From Novosphingobium sp. 18050 (GTDB lineage: Bacteria > Pseudomonadota > Alphaproteobacteria > Sphingomonadales > Sphingomonadaceae), in the NCBI RefSeq assembly GCF_902706195.1, contig NZ_CACSJO010000001.1:62001-126000 (forward strand): 64,000 bases of DNA. Direction: 5' to 3'. Shown here one piece after another: positions 49,677 through 57,411 of the stretch (its first letter is position 1; each line of letters begins with the position of its first letter). The notes beneath the pieces are model-generated. The model saw only the letters and a program-made list of their open reading frames with translations, made no database searches and had not been told where the DNA came from. The position numbers and the translations under genes were made by a program.

Positions 49677-49877
49677 ATGCTGTTCATTAGAATCATGGCG
49701 ATGATCCTGGGCCTGTTCGCCATCGCGGCAGGACTGCTCTTCGTCGGACAAGGGACCGGGCTGGTGCTGTGGCCGGCCGACAGCTTCATGCTGGCAGACA
49801 AGGCATGGGCCGTGCGCGGCGCGGTGCTGGCAGTGGTCGGCGGAATCGTGGTCTGGCTGGCCCGGCGCGGCTGCTAG
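49677..49877 (+). CDS. Small two-span membrane protein of unknown function
   Basis: I start at MLFIRIMAMILGLFAIAAG; a TTG nine codons upstream is possible. The 66-residue protein has two hydrophobic spans (about 4-24 and 44-60, VRGAVLAVVGGIVVWLA) around a short loop, and ends ARRGC. Similar short proteins occur widely in sphingomonads without known role. It is alone after the gltA terminator and converges on the kinase-like gene. Confidence 0.65.
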   Translation: MLFIRIMAMILGLFAIAAGLLFVGQGTGLVLWPADSFMLADKAWAVRGAVLAVVGGIVVWLARRGC

Positions 49878-49917
49878 GAGGTCTCTGAGACGGGTCACGC
49901 CTCATCGTCGGCCTTAG

Positions 49918-51297
49918 TCAGGCGTCAGGATCGGCCGGGACTTCGAGGATGAAGCGCGCGCCGTATCCCGGCATACTTTGCACAGTCAGATCGCCGCCCA
50001 TTGCCCGCGCCAGGCTCCGCGAGATGTAAAGCCCAAGACCGGACCCGCCATCGCCGCTGCGACCAAGGCGCTCGAACTTGTCGAAGACGCGCGGCTGATC
50101 CTCGTCGCTCAAGCCCGGCCCCTGATCGGCTACGGCTATGCGGGCGCGGTCGCCGGCGTGCTCCAGCTGGATGACTATGCGCGAATTCTCAGGCGAATAG
50201 CGGATGGCATTGCCGATCAGGTTTAGCAGCACCTGCAGGACGCGGCGGAACTCCGCCAGAGCGGGCAGTGTCCATTCGGGCGGAGGAACGTCGAGGAATA
50301 TGTTCTTCTCGCGCGCCCGTACACCCAGGATACCGGCAGCCTGACGGGCCACTTCGGACAAATCGATGGGATCGGGGCTGGTCGTGAAACTGTCCGATTC
50401 GACCACTTCGAGATCTGCCATATCTTCCAGCAGGCCGAGCAGCAGCGTACCCGCACTGGCGATTTCGCCCGCATATTCGGCATAGGCATCCGGCAAAGGA
50501 CCGGCGAGACGCGTGCGGATCGTCTCGGCATTGGCGATGATGCGCGAAATCGGCTGCTTGAGCACCGGCGCCAGATCCTGCCCGACGAGGCTGGGGCGCG
50601 GCGCTTTGGGACTCGGCTCAGCTAGAACGAGCGGCTCGGGGGCAGGCTCATCGGACAAGAGCAGCAATTCGAAGCCTGCGGGATCGAAGCCAGGCGTCAT
50701 GTGCGGGATCAGCGAAACCCGCCAGGACCGCTGCGAGCCCGCCACAATCACCCGCGTACCGTCAAGCAGCCGCCAATGGAGGGGTTGCTGGTGGGTGACA
50801 TTTTCGGGCGCGAGGAAATCGGTCCAGACCTGTCCGATGCCACCCGCCATGGCTGCGGCGACTTCGCCCAGTTCCCCGGAATCGGTCGTTACCGCAAGCA
50901 GACGCTGGCCCGCATCGAGGTAGGCGGATAGTTCGGCGATATGACGGTCGGTCACGGCGCGGCGCTGCTGGGCAATTTCGCCGTCCTCCGGCAGTATCTG
51001 CGCGGTCTGCCAGGTGCGCACGCGGATCGTGCAGCCCTGACCGTCCTGCGCAGGTTCGACTTCAACCCATGCGCTGACCGCATCGCTGCCGTCCTGCGCA
51101 TTGATCGCGCGGGCAAGGCGAAAGCGGGACAGGCGAACCTTGCGCACCAGTTCGAGCAATTCGGGCACTGCGATCGTGCCTGGCAACTCTCCGCCGCAGC
51201 GTGCCTGCAGGCCGGACAGCGGCTCATCAGCGCTGAGCAACCGGTCTTCGGCATCGCTTGTAGCCAGGGCCAGGATGGTGCCGTCATCGAACATCAA
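49918..51297 (-). CDS. Histidine-kinase-like ATPase lacking the phosphoacceptor histidine
   Basis: 459 residues, soluble. The N-terminal 235 residues are an unrecognised sensory or interaction region. A HisKA-like segment follows where SHELRTPL would be expected, but the sequence reads APVLKQPISRIIANAE, so Pro 244 occupies the His position; the neighbouring PLPDAYAEYAGEIASAG fits normal HisKA helices. The HATPase domain is complete: N box NLIGNAIRYSPEN (N363), G1 VADQGPGLSDED, F box VFDKFER and G2 GGSGLGLYISRSLA. ATP binding is likely; autophosphorylation on the usual site is not. It is the last gene of a four-gene group and overlaps the preceding gene by four bases. Confidence 0.9.
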   Translation of the reverse strand: MMFDDGTILALATSDAEDRLLSADEPLSGLQARCGGELPGTIAVPELLELVRKVRLSRFRLARAINAQDGSDAVSAWVEVEPAQDGQGCTIRVRTWQTAQILPEDGEIAQQRRAVTDRHIAELSAYLDAGQRLLAVTTDSGELGEVAAAMAGGIGQVWTDFLAPENVTHQQPLHWRLLDGTRVIVAGSQRSWRVSLIPHMTPGFDPAGFELLLLSDEPAPEPLVLAEPSPKAPRPSLVGQDLAPVLKQPISRIIANAETIRTRLAGPLPDAYAEYAGEIASAGTLLLGLLEDMADLEVVESDSFTTSPDPIDLSEVARQAAGILGVRAREKNIFLDVPPPEWTLPALAEFRRVLQVLLNLIGNAIRYSPENSRIVIQLEHAGDRARIAVADQGPGLSDEDQPRVFDKFERLGRSGDGGSGLGLYISRSLARAMGGDLTVQSMPGYGARFILEVPADPDA

Positions 51298-52250
51298 GAG
51301 CGGTATCCCATAGGCGACGAAAGGAGCGTGGCCGCCCGCTCCGCGTCTAGCCGCTCGAAGCCCGCAGGCAAGGTCACTTCGGGGTGAAGCGTGAGGAACT
51401 GCTCCTCCACCGCGACCGCTCCGAGCCCCGAAGCCCGCAGTCCGAGCGCGAGGCGCGCCATCTGGGTCTCGTGGGTGGAATGTACGGCGGCGTCACGCTC
51501 CTGGCGCGAGCCCAGCGCGAGCGCGGTCAGGAACAACGCCGCGCCGGCATTGTCGACCCTCAGCGCCGCCTGAACACCGTCGCCAAGGCTCGTCACAAGC
51601 CTTGCGGCGAGGCCGATGCGCGTGGCATTTTCGTCATAGGACTCGCGGATCTCCGCCTCGACGACGTTCGCGCGCTCGGCCAGCGCCGGTTCGATACCGG
51701 CCAGCGTGCGCAAAGTGTAGAGCGCCACGTTCAGCAGGTCGGCGGGCAGTTCGCCCAGCGGCAACTCCATCCGCCGCTGCGCCTGGCACCAGCGGGCCTG
51801 CGCTGCGAGGAAGGCCATGGCCAGTTCCTTGGGCGCCCCGTCAGATCCGTAAATCAGGCTCCGCAGCAGCGGCGAGGCCACTGGATCGAGCGCGAGACGC
51901 GCCTGCAGCAGTTCGGTAAGCTGCCATTCCTGCGCCAGCGCATGCAGATGGGCAAGCAGCGCCGGATTGTCGAGCAGCGCGCCGCCCAGCACTTCGACCT
52001 CGGCAGACGAATGCGCGCGGCGGCCATCGGCTCTGACCAGTGCGTCGAGCAGTTCACCTGCGAGACTGGCGAGCATGGCGCGGATCCGCGCCAGCATCTC
52101 TTCGCTGAAGACAGGGACCTCGCGCGCCGCCACGAGGTGCCGCAGGATTGGAGCTGCCGTTCCCGCCATGGCGTCGCCCCGCGCCAATTCGGCGCGCAGC
52201 GCGGCCTCGACGCTTTCGCTGGTTGCCGGAGGAGCCGCCTGATCGATCAT
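51294..52250 (-). CDS. Helical protein of unknown function in the kinase-like cluster
   Basis: 318 residues, strongly Ala/Leu/Glu-rich and predicted almost wholly helical, with no signal peptide or membrane span. Segments such as MLARIRAMLASLAGELLDAL, ALLDNPALLAHLHALAQEW and LPADLLNVALYTLRTLAGI suggest repeated helical bundles. I do not recognise the family. The four-base overlap with the kinase-like gene implies coupled translation and a joint role. It resembles in style the helical regulators encoded beside alphaproteobacterial signalling genes, but that is only an impression. Confidence 0.8.
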   Translation of the reverse strand: MIDQAAPPATSESVEAALRAELARGDAMAGTAAPILRHLVAAREVPVFSEEMLARIRAMLASLAGELLDALVRADGRRAHSSAEVEVLGGALLDNPALLAHLHALAQEWQLTELLQARLALDPVASPLLRSLIYGSDGAPKELAMAFLAAQARWCQAQRRMELPLGELPADLLNVALYTLRTLAGIEPALAERANVVEAEIRESYDENATRIGLAARLVTSLGDGVQAALRVDNAGAALFLTALALGSRQERDAAVHSTHETQMARLALGLRASGLGAVAVEEQFLTLHPEVTLPAGFERLDAERAATLLSSPMGYRS

Positions 52251-52285
52251 CTGACCTGTATAACCGGCATTTGGTTAAATCGAAG

Positions 52286-53488
52286 TTAGCTGTGCCGCCG
52301 AGGTGGCAGCAGCAACGCTGCAAGCACCAGGCCTGCAGAAAGCAGCCTCACGACCAGCAGCACTTGTCCGAAGCCCGAGGCCACGGCCAGGATCATCCCC
52401 AGCAAGGCCCGGTCGGCAATCCACCCGACAAACGGGCCGCCGGTAATCCGCGGCGACAGTACGAGCAGCATCATCAAGATCGCCGGTATACACAGCCAGG
52501 CCAGCACCGGCTCTCCCGGAAAAAGGGGCGTGCCGAGCAGGATCAGCGCGGCAAAAACAGCGTCGACCAACCACACCAGCGCGTCCGCCCGCGGGATCGC
52601 CGGGGAAGGCTGGCCCAAGGCATGCCGCTCAGCTGCGCGCAGCAGACGGCTCGCCTCGACCAGCAGCCACGCGATCGCGGCAAAAACGAACCCGCCCCAA
52701 ACCAGGCCGAACCACCCCAGTCCCGCCGCAATGGCGACGCAGACCAGAACCGCCACCGACACCGCATTGCTGGCATTGCCGGCATGGAGCAGCGACGTGC
52801 CGAAACTGAGCACCCCGAAGCGCGCCACCGCGCGGCCCGGCGAACTGGTGCTTCCCTCGCCGAAGCGGGAGCGCAGCCATTCGTCTTCCAGCGCATAGGC
52901 TTCTGCCTCGCTGCGAATCATGCGCCAGCCCGAACCGGCGCGCGCCGTAGCCGAAACCTCGCGCATGGCGACCCCGGTTTGCAGCGCAATGCGCGTAAGA
53001 GCCGAGATCACGTCGCAGTCGGCCGGCAATTCGTGCAGCCGCTCGAGCATCTGGCCCGGCAACCGCATGAGCCCGGCGCTCGCGCGGTTGATGTCGATCC
53101 TCTCGAACCCGGCGACAAGTGCGCCCTCTACCGGCTGCACCAGCACGACCGGCGCACGGCCTTCGAGCAAGGCTACGGCTTGGGCGGAATCGGCGAAAAG
53201 TCCTTCGGAAATAACGATGAGTTCGTCGCTCGCCGTCACCAGCCCGGCAAGCTGGCCAGGCCCGATGGCGATGGTGAACTGCAGTCCGGCATGCTCGGCG
53301 TCATGCTGAAGCGCGATCAGTTCGGGCGAGACGGCGCGCGCCATGCAGATGACGCGCTGACATTCCAGAGCCAGCGCCATGCCAAGCTGGTGCTGCGCAA
53401 CACTTGCCCCCGCGACACGCAGGAACGCGCGCGGGTACGGCTGCCCTGCTCCGGCAGGCTCCGTCATGGCCAGCAATGCTATTCGCAA
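52286..53488 (-). CDS. Membrane protein with a degenerate nucleotidyltransferase-like N-terminal domain
   Basis: I start at a TTG (MRIALLAMTEP) with GGAG seven bases upstream; no better start is seen. Of 400 residues, the first 115 look like a Rossmann-type sugar-nucleotidyltransferase (YPRAFLRVAGASVAQHQL, CQRVICMA) but without the GxGxR and Lys motifs that bind nucleotide. A linker follows, then about six membrane spans between residues 227 and 395 (SVAVLVCVAIAAGLGWFGLV, WLVDAVFAALILLGTPLF). The arrangement recalls NTase-CDP-alcohol transferase fusions, but no DG(x)2AR motif is present. Function unknown. Confidence 0.78.
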   Translation of the reverse strand: MRIALLAMTEPAGAGQPYPRAFLRVAGASVAQHQLGMALALECQRVICMARAVSPELIALQHDAEHAGLQFTIAIGPGQLAGLVTASDELIVISEGLFADSAQAVALLEGRAPVVLVQPVEGALVAGFERIDINRASAGLMRLPGQMLERLHELPADCDVISALTRIALQTGVAMREVSATARAGSGWRMIRSEAEAYALEDEWLRSRFGEGSTSSPGRAVARFGVLSFGTSLLHAGNASNAVSVAVLVCVAIAAGLGWFGLVWGGFVFAAIAWLLVEASRLLRAAERHALGQPSPAIPRADALVWLVDAVFAALILLGTPLFPGEPVLAWLCIPAILMMLLVLSPRITGGPFVGWIADRALLGMILAVASGFGQVLLVVRLLSAGLVLAALLLPPRRHS

Positions 53489-53556
53489 GTAAGAACTCCA
53501 GCACCCACGTCCCGATGTAGGCAAGCGGGAGGCGGGTGCCAAGCGGAACCGGACAA

Positions 53557-53859
53557 TCAGCCGAGGGAAAACTCGCCGAGATAGGCCTTGAGCCGCCGGA
53601 TCACGGTCGGCTCACCGGGCGCAGCGTCGAGGGCGTTGTCGGCCAGCGCCAGAAGCCGAGACGAATGAAAGCTCGCCGCGAGGCCCTTCAAGCGCATCGC
53701 CGCAACTACCCAGTTGCCGTCGCAACGCGAACGTTCGAGCAGATCCACCTGCCGCATCACGCTTTCGACGAAGGCTCCGCGAAGCTCCGCCATAAGCACG
53801 GGATCGCCGCCTGCCGCAGCGGCGAGAGTTGCTTCAAGGGCACCTGCTTCATAAGCCAT
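53557..53859 (-). CDS. Hpt-like protein lacking the phosphoacceptor histidine
   Basis: A 100-residue four-helix-bundle protein with the layout of a histidine phosphotransfer domain. The normal A-H-R-L-K-G-A-A motif reads VAAMRLKGLAASF, so Met 55 replaces the His while Lys 57 and Gly 58 are kept. H65 nearby lies in another position on the helix and could in principle substitute. The rest (LLALADNALDAAPGEPTVIR) fits an Hpt. It is the first gene of the leftward cluster that ends with the His-less kinase-like protein. Confidence 0.82.
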   Translation of the reverse strand: MAYEAGALEATLAAAAGGDPVLMAELRGAFVESVMRQVDLLERSRCDGNWVVAAMRLKGLAASFHSSRLLALADNALDAAPGEPTVIRRLKAYLGEFSLG

Positions 53860-53897
53860 TTCCCCAGAATAGTGGGCAAGGTCTTAAGGTGGGGTTA

Positions 53898-53903
53898 AGT
53901 CAA
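53898..53903 (-). promoter_or_regulatory. Possible -35 element of the Hpt-like gene cluster
   Basis: On the minus strand TTGACT is followed 17 bases later by CTTGCC. Only the -35 is convincing. The prophage integrase ends about 50 bases further upstream, so the prophage borders or has replaced part of this promoter region. Confidence 0.3.
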
Positions 53904-53954
53904 AACGGGAGTTTTCCACCATTTTCGGCGGCTGTTTTCCATCGGTTTGAAGAG

Positions 53955-54965
53955 TCACGTTCTGTTTCCTCGCTCGAATTTGAGGATAGCCGCCTCGCCC
54001 AAGGCACCTTGATCCACCTGCTTTGCGTAATGCATGACCATCTCCACGCTCTGCCCGGTGATCGCCTGCACCTCAGGGATGGTGCATCCGTTGGTGAGCA
54101 GAATGTTGACCGCGTTCTTGCGCAGGCCGTGCGGAACGACAGCGACACCCAGCCCGTCGCCGAAAGCCTTGAGTGCGTTGCGCAGTTTGCTCGCAGTGAC
54201 CGGCTTGCCATTGTCCTCAGAGATGATGGTCATCCCAAGTCGAGGCTTCCTTTCGATCTCGGCAAGCAGATCCCTGTGCATGGGAATCATCATGGGCTTG
54301 GAGGTCTTTTCCTGGGTCAAAATTATCTTGCTTCCGCGGACATCAGACCACCGCAATTTCACCACATCGCCGAGCCGCTGACCGGTAAAATAGAGAATGT
54401 GTACGGCAAGACGGACCATATCGTCGTCCGAGATCAGCGCTGCCGTAAGGACGTGTTGGGGCCACGGCTCATGCTCGCCGGTCTTGGATTTGCGAATGTC
54501 CTTCACCGGATTGCTCTCGGTCATGTCGCGCGATCGGGCGTAGCGAAACAAGACGCCCATGACGGCCACAAACAGGTTGCGCGACGCGGGCCCGGGGATC
54601 TCGTCCAGAACGTCGTACACCCGCTTGCGCGTCACATCTTCCAGAGGAAACTCTCCGAACTCTCTGAGAACACGCTTTAAAGTGATCCGGTACACGTTCT
54701 TCGTGCCCTCCGATCGCTCCTTGAAATCGTCACTGTTCTGATAGAGGGCGGCGAGGTCCGAAATTGTCGGCAAAACGACCTGGCGCTTGGTGCGCGCGCC
54801 GAGGAACGACGAATAGCTGTCGTAGAAACCTACCGTTCCGAATGGCGGTAGCGGCAAGCGAATCGGGTTGCCATTGGCTGTCTTCCGGCCCGTGTCAAAG
54901 TAGGCGTAGACCTTACCCTTCGATCGAGTGAATTTGACGTGCTTGAGTTTAGGCAGCCTTGCCAC
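53955..54965 (-). CDS. int: Prophage tyrosine integrase
   Basis: Site-specific recombinase that integrates and excises the prophage. I start at a GTG (MARLPKLKHVKFTRSKGKVY) with GAGGAA upstream, overlapping the excisionase-like gene by 17 bases. The 336-residue protein has an N-terminal arm-type segment, a SAM-like core-binding domain (about 65-160) and a catalytic domain with R197 (FTGQRLGDVVKLRW), K220, H279/R282 (VPHGLRKNAV) and nucleophile Y313 (MHYAKQVDQ). It lies at the left end of the prophage, facing the host Hpt-like gene. Confidence 0.93.
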   Translation of the reverse strand: MARLPKLKHVKFTRSKGKVYAYFDTGRKTANGNPIRLPLPPFGTVGFYDSYSSFLGARTKRQVVLPTISDLAALYQNSDDFKERSEGTKNVYRITLKRVLREFGEFPLEDVTRKRVYDVLDEIPGPASRNLFVAVMGVLFRYARSRDMTESNPVKDIRKSKTGEHEPWPQHVLTAALISDDDMVRLAVHILYFTGQRLGDVVKLRWSDVRGSKIILTQEKTSKPMMIPMHRDLLAEIERKPRLGMTIISEDNGKPVTASKLRNALKAFGDGLGVAVVPHGLRKNAVNILLTNGCTIPEVQAITGQSVEMVMHYAKQVDQGALGEAAILKFERGNRT

Positions 54966-55167
54966 GACGGCGTTCCTCGAATCGGGCGATGTGATCGACT
55001 GCGATCTCGCCCGAGAGTATGGCCAGCGCCTTGTCGAGCGCATCGCGGCGCCAGTGCGGACGACCGCCGAACGAAATACCTACGGGGATGCGGCCGGATG
55101 CAACCTCGCGTTCGAAGGCGACCTCGCCGATGTCGAGATATTCCATTGCCGTCTTACGGGACATCAT
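54949..55167 (-). CDS. Excisionase-like small DNA-binding protein
   Basis: 72 residues, basic, with a winged-helix/MerR-like N-terminus (SRKTAMEYLDIGEVAFEREV, then VASGRIPVGISFGGRPHWR), a pattern used by phage excisionases and AlpA-type factors to bend DNA. Its position directly before the integrase supports the Xis role. Two adjacent ATG codons could be used. It is followed by int with a 17-base overlap. Confidence 0.7.
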   Translation of the reverse strand: MMSRKTAMEYLDIGEVAFEREVASGRIPVGISFGGRPHWRRDALDKALAILSGEIAVDHIARFEERRRGKAA

Positions 55168-55193
55168 CGCCGGCCAGCGGGCTGATACTTCCT

Positions 55194-55532
55194 TCACTCT
55201 CGCTCTCCATGGTCGGGGGTGGGGGTGTAGTGCGATGCGAGGGCCTGCAAGGCTTGCTCCCGAACGGTATCCAGCGCCGCAGCAAGCGACGACGGATGCT
55301 CGAGGTCGGCGTGAAAGCCGCTGTTGAACCGATCGTCGCTGCCGGGAATGCCGACGATACCGCAATCCATCGTTTCACTGGTCGGCGCGCAAGAGGCATC
55401 GCACGACACTTGGCATTCACCGACCGAGAACCACCACCCGGGGAGGTCTGCCTTGAAGCGGGCAATTGCTTCCTCAAGATCGGTGGCCGGGGTTGTGGAC
55501 CAATGCGCGGCGGTGCTGGTGTTCTGGCTCAT
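55194..55532 (-). CDS. Phage protein of unknown function
   Basis: 112 residues starting MSQNTSTAAHWSTTPATD. A helical N-terminal part (LEEAIARFKADLPGWWFSVG), a Cys-rich middle (CQVSCDASCAPTSE) and an acidic C-terminal helix ending TPDHGERE. I do not recognise it. The ATG overlaps the methyltransferase stop by four bases. Confidence 0.7.
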   Translation of the reverse strand: MSQNTSTAAHWSTTPATDLEEAIARFKADLPGWWFSVGECQVSCDASCAPTSETMDCGIVGIPGSDDRFNSGFHADLEHPSSLAAALDTVREQALQALASHYTPTPDHGERE

Positions 55533-56029
55533 GCCGCCACCTCGCGGATCGGCCGCGCCACTTGCCCCAGCCCACGGGCATGAGCGGTCAGGAGCGCTTG
55601 CACGCCGCGATCGCCGGATGCCCATAGTACAGTGCCGTTGCCCGGCTGCTCGCCAAGCGCGCCATCGGGTGCCACGAACTTGATCTTGGGTGACACGAAC
55701 ATCACCATGTCGGCCCGCTGCCAGCATCGCTGAAACCACGGCGCTGACGTGCGATCCGGGGTCAAAGCCACGCCATTCCCGTGATCAAAGAACCGATCCA
55801 TCCAAAGCAGCTTTGCCCGATCACCGTTCCCGAAAGGCGGGTTCATCCAGACAAAGCCGGACCATTTCGTTTCCAGCCCTGCTTCGTAGAGGAAGCTTGC
55901 GGACGGCACGGCGGTGTGGGCATGATCGCGGGGGTGGGCCACATCTAGATCAAAGACGCAGCCTAGCGCGTCGAACACGTACTTAGGCGTGTACCACTCG
56001 TCGGATTTACCGCGGCGTTCGTGTGTCAT
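55529..56029 (-). CDS. Phage DNA N-6-adenine methyltransferase
   Basis: 166 residues from MTHERRGKSDEWYTPKYVF. The YTPKYVFDALG start, FDLDVAHPRDHAHTAVPS and the catalytic NPPFG motif at 63-67 (GFVWMNPPFGNGDRAKL) identify the phage Dam family (PF05869 type). It would methylate adenine in phage DNA, probably to evade host restriction. It sits among other nucleic-acid-modification genes and overlaps its neighbours by four bases. Confidence 0.88.
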   Translation of the reverse strand: MTHERRGKSDEWYTPKYVFDALGCVFDLDVAHPRDHAHTAVPSASFLYEAGLETKWSGFVWMNPPFGNGDRAKLLWMDRFFDHGNGVALTPDRTSAPWFQRCWQRADMVMFVSPKIKFVAPDGALGEQPGNGTVLWASGDRGVQALLTAHARGLGQVARPIREVAA

Positions 56030-56241
56030 ACTTCCTCCCCCGCCGACCGAAAAACATCGCCGCACGTCACCCACTTCGCCGCCTCATCATCCGAAATATC
56101 CCGCCCAACCTCGTTCCCCAGGTCCAGCGCCAGCCCGTGAATGGTGAGCTGGTCCGCGCCGAGGTCCGCAAGTTCGGTGCCGGGGGTGATGTCCAGCGCG
56201 GTCGGGGTCGGGAGGTGGTGGCGGATTAGGGTTTTGATCAT
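56026..56241 (-). CDS. Acyl-carrier-like phage protein without the phosphopantetheine serine
   Basis: 71 residues resembling acyl carrier protein: TELADLGADQLTIHGLALDL and then GRDISDDEAAKWVTCGDV follow the ACP helices II-III closely. The canonical DSL of helix II reads D30-Q31-L32, so the serine that carries the phosphopantetheine arm is a glutamine. The protein cannot carry an acyl chain in the usual way and may be a binding or regulatory module. It is part of the coupled phage operon. Confidence 0.72.
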   Translation of the reverse strand: MIKTLIRHHLPTPTALDITPGTELADLGADQLTIHGLALDLGNEVGRDISDDEAAKWVTCGDVFRSAGEEV

Positions 56242-56480
56242 GCTGCTTTACTCCGCCGCTCTGACCGGATCATCACGTTCCAGCTATGCGCCGCTGTTTC
56301 GCGGTCGCTGTACGCGTCTTCGACTTCCGGACCCTGCTTCCCGCATCCGCCGAGCGAAGTGCCGCCACCCGGGATGCGCGTTCCGATCTGGCAGACGTAC
56401 TGAGATTCCACCGCATCCTCTGCGATCTGCACGCAAACGAAGCTTGGCATTTTGCCGCAGGTGCATCGCTCGATCTTCAT
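56238..56480 (-). CDS. Lar-like restriction-alleviation protein (zinc-binding)
   Basis: 80 residues from MKIERCTCGKMPSFVCVQ. Two Cys-rich knuckles (ERCTCGKMPS and YVCQIG ... LGGCGKQGPEVEDAYSD) followed by a helix with TAAHSWNVMI match the small Lar family pattern (CPFCG ... CG..GP ... WN). Lar proteins of Rac prophage ease type I restriction. Role here is by analogy. Overlaps the ACP-like gene by four bases. Confidence 0.6.
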   Translation of the reverse strand: MKIERCTCGKMPSFVCVQIAEDAVESQYVCQIGTRIPGGGTSLGGCGKQGPEVEDAYSDRETAAHSWNVMIRSERRSKAA

Positions 56481-57151
56481 GCCGCTTCTCCGAACAGATC
56501 CACATGGCCAAGCAACGACCCCCACTGCGCAGCCATTGCGCCAGCGATGCCCGGGAAGAACCGGCTGCGCTCTTTCGCGCGATCGGCGCCCGGCGGCATG
56601 CGGTGGACGCGCGCGGTCGGCGTGGCGTCATCATCCAACCCCAGACCAGCACGCGCCGCGGCGATCGTCGGATAGGCCGGCACCAGTGCCGGGAGTCCGC
56701 GAAGCCACAGACACGTCCGCTTCGTCTCCCAGTCGCCGTATTCCCACGGCTGCACGCTCTGCGCGGCCGGGGCGAACCCTACTATGCGCTCCTTGGCATG
56801 CCGGTGCATCACGGGGTTTTCGACGGCGATGCGCGGCACCGGCGCATTCCACATGGCCGAGAACAGCGCGGCACCCTCGTCCAGCTCGGACCACATCTGA
56901 TCCAGCGTTTTGCCCGGGGGCGCAGCGGTGAGCCAGCGGACGCCCGAGTTGCAAAGCCGAGTGCATGGCGGGTGTGCCACGATCAGCATGTCCCAGCCAT
57001 CGTTCAACACCTCGCGAACATCGCCGGTGATGTGGCGGTTGCTGCGATCCTCAGCCGGCAGCAGATCGCATGACCATGCATCATAGCCAAGGTCGGTGAA
57101 GGCGCGCCGGACGGTGCCCGAGAACTCGCAGGCGATCAGGATGCGGCTCAT
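56477..57151 (-). CDS. Phage cytosine-methyltransferase-like protein
   Basis: 224 residues. It opens SRILIACEFSGTVRRAFTDL, which parallels motif I of C5 methyltransferases, has the catalytic-type IVAHPPCTRLCNSG with P61-P62-C63, and VENP at 110-113. The target-recognition region is short. Such phage proteins are usually called DNA cytosine methyltransferases. Activity is likely but not certain; a minimal recognition domain may mean unusual specificity. Confidence 0.75.
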   Translation of the reverse strand: MSRILIACEFSGTVRRAFTDLGYDAWSCDLLPAEDRSNRHITGDVREVLNDGWDMLIVAHPPCTRLCNSGVRWLTAAPPGKTLDQMWSELDEGAALFSAMWNAPVPRIAVENPVMHRHAKERIVGFAPAAQSVQPWEYGDWETKRTCLWLRGLPALVPAYPTIAAARAGLGLDDDATPTARVHRMPPGADRAKERSRFFPGIAGAMAAQWGSLLGHVDLFGEAA

Positions 57152-57411
57152 TCCACCACCCTCCCCTGCGCCCGCTCCCTAGCCCTCAGCACCTCCTTCA
57201 CCCTCGCGAAGTCGGCGTCGCATTCGAACAGGCCGGCGTCCTGCACCATTTGCACGGCAGCCTGGATGGTCATGGCGTTTTCACGATGGCGGGCGAAGGT
57301 TTCGTGCAAATGCTCGACTGTCAGTTCGCCGATCTTGACCCTGATGATGATCGACTTCGCTGCGGCGATATCAGCCTGCGTGACGCTGCACTGGTGCGGG
57401 GTGGTGGTCAT
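57148..57411 (-). CDS. Small phage protein of unknown function
   Basis: 87 residues beginning MTTTPHQCSVTQADIAAAK. Helical, with VKIGELTVEHLHETFARHRE and basic/acidic C-terminal VLRARERAQGRVVE. No recognised family. Overlaps both neighbours by four bases. Confidence 0.65.
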   Translation of the reverse strand: MTTTPHQCSVTQADIAAAKSIIIRVKIGELTVEHLHETFARHRENAMTIQAAVQMVQDAGLFECDADFARVKEVLRARERAQGRVVE

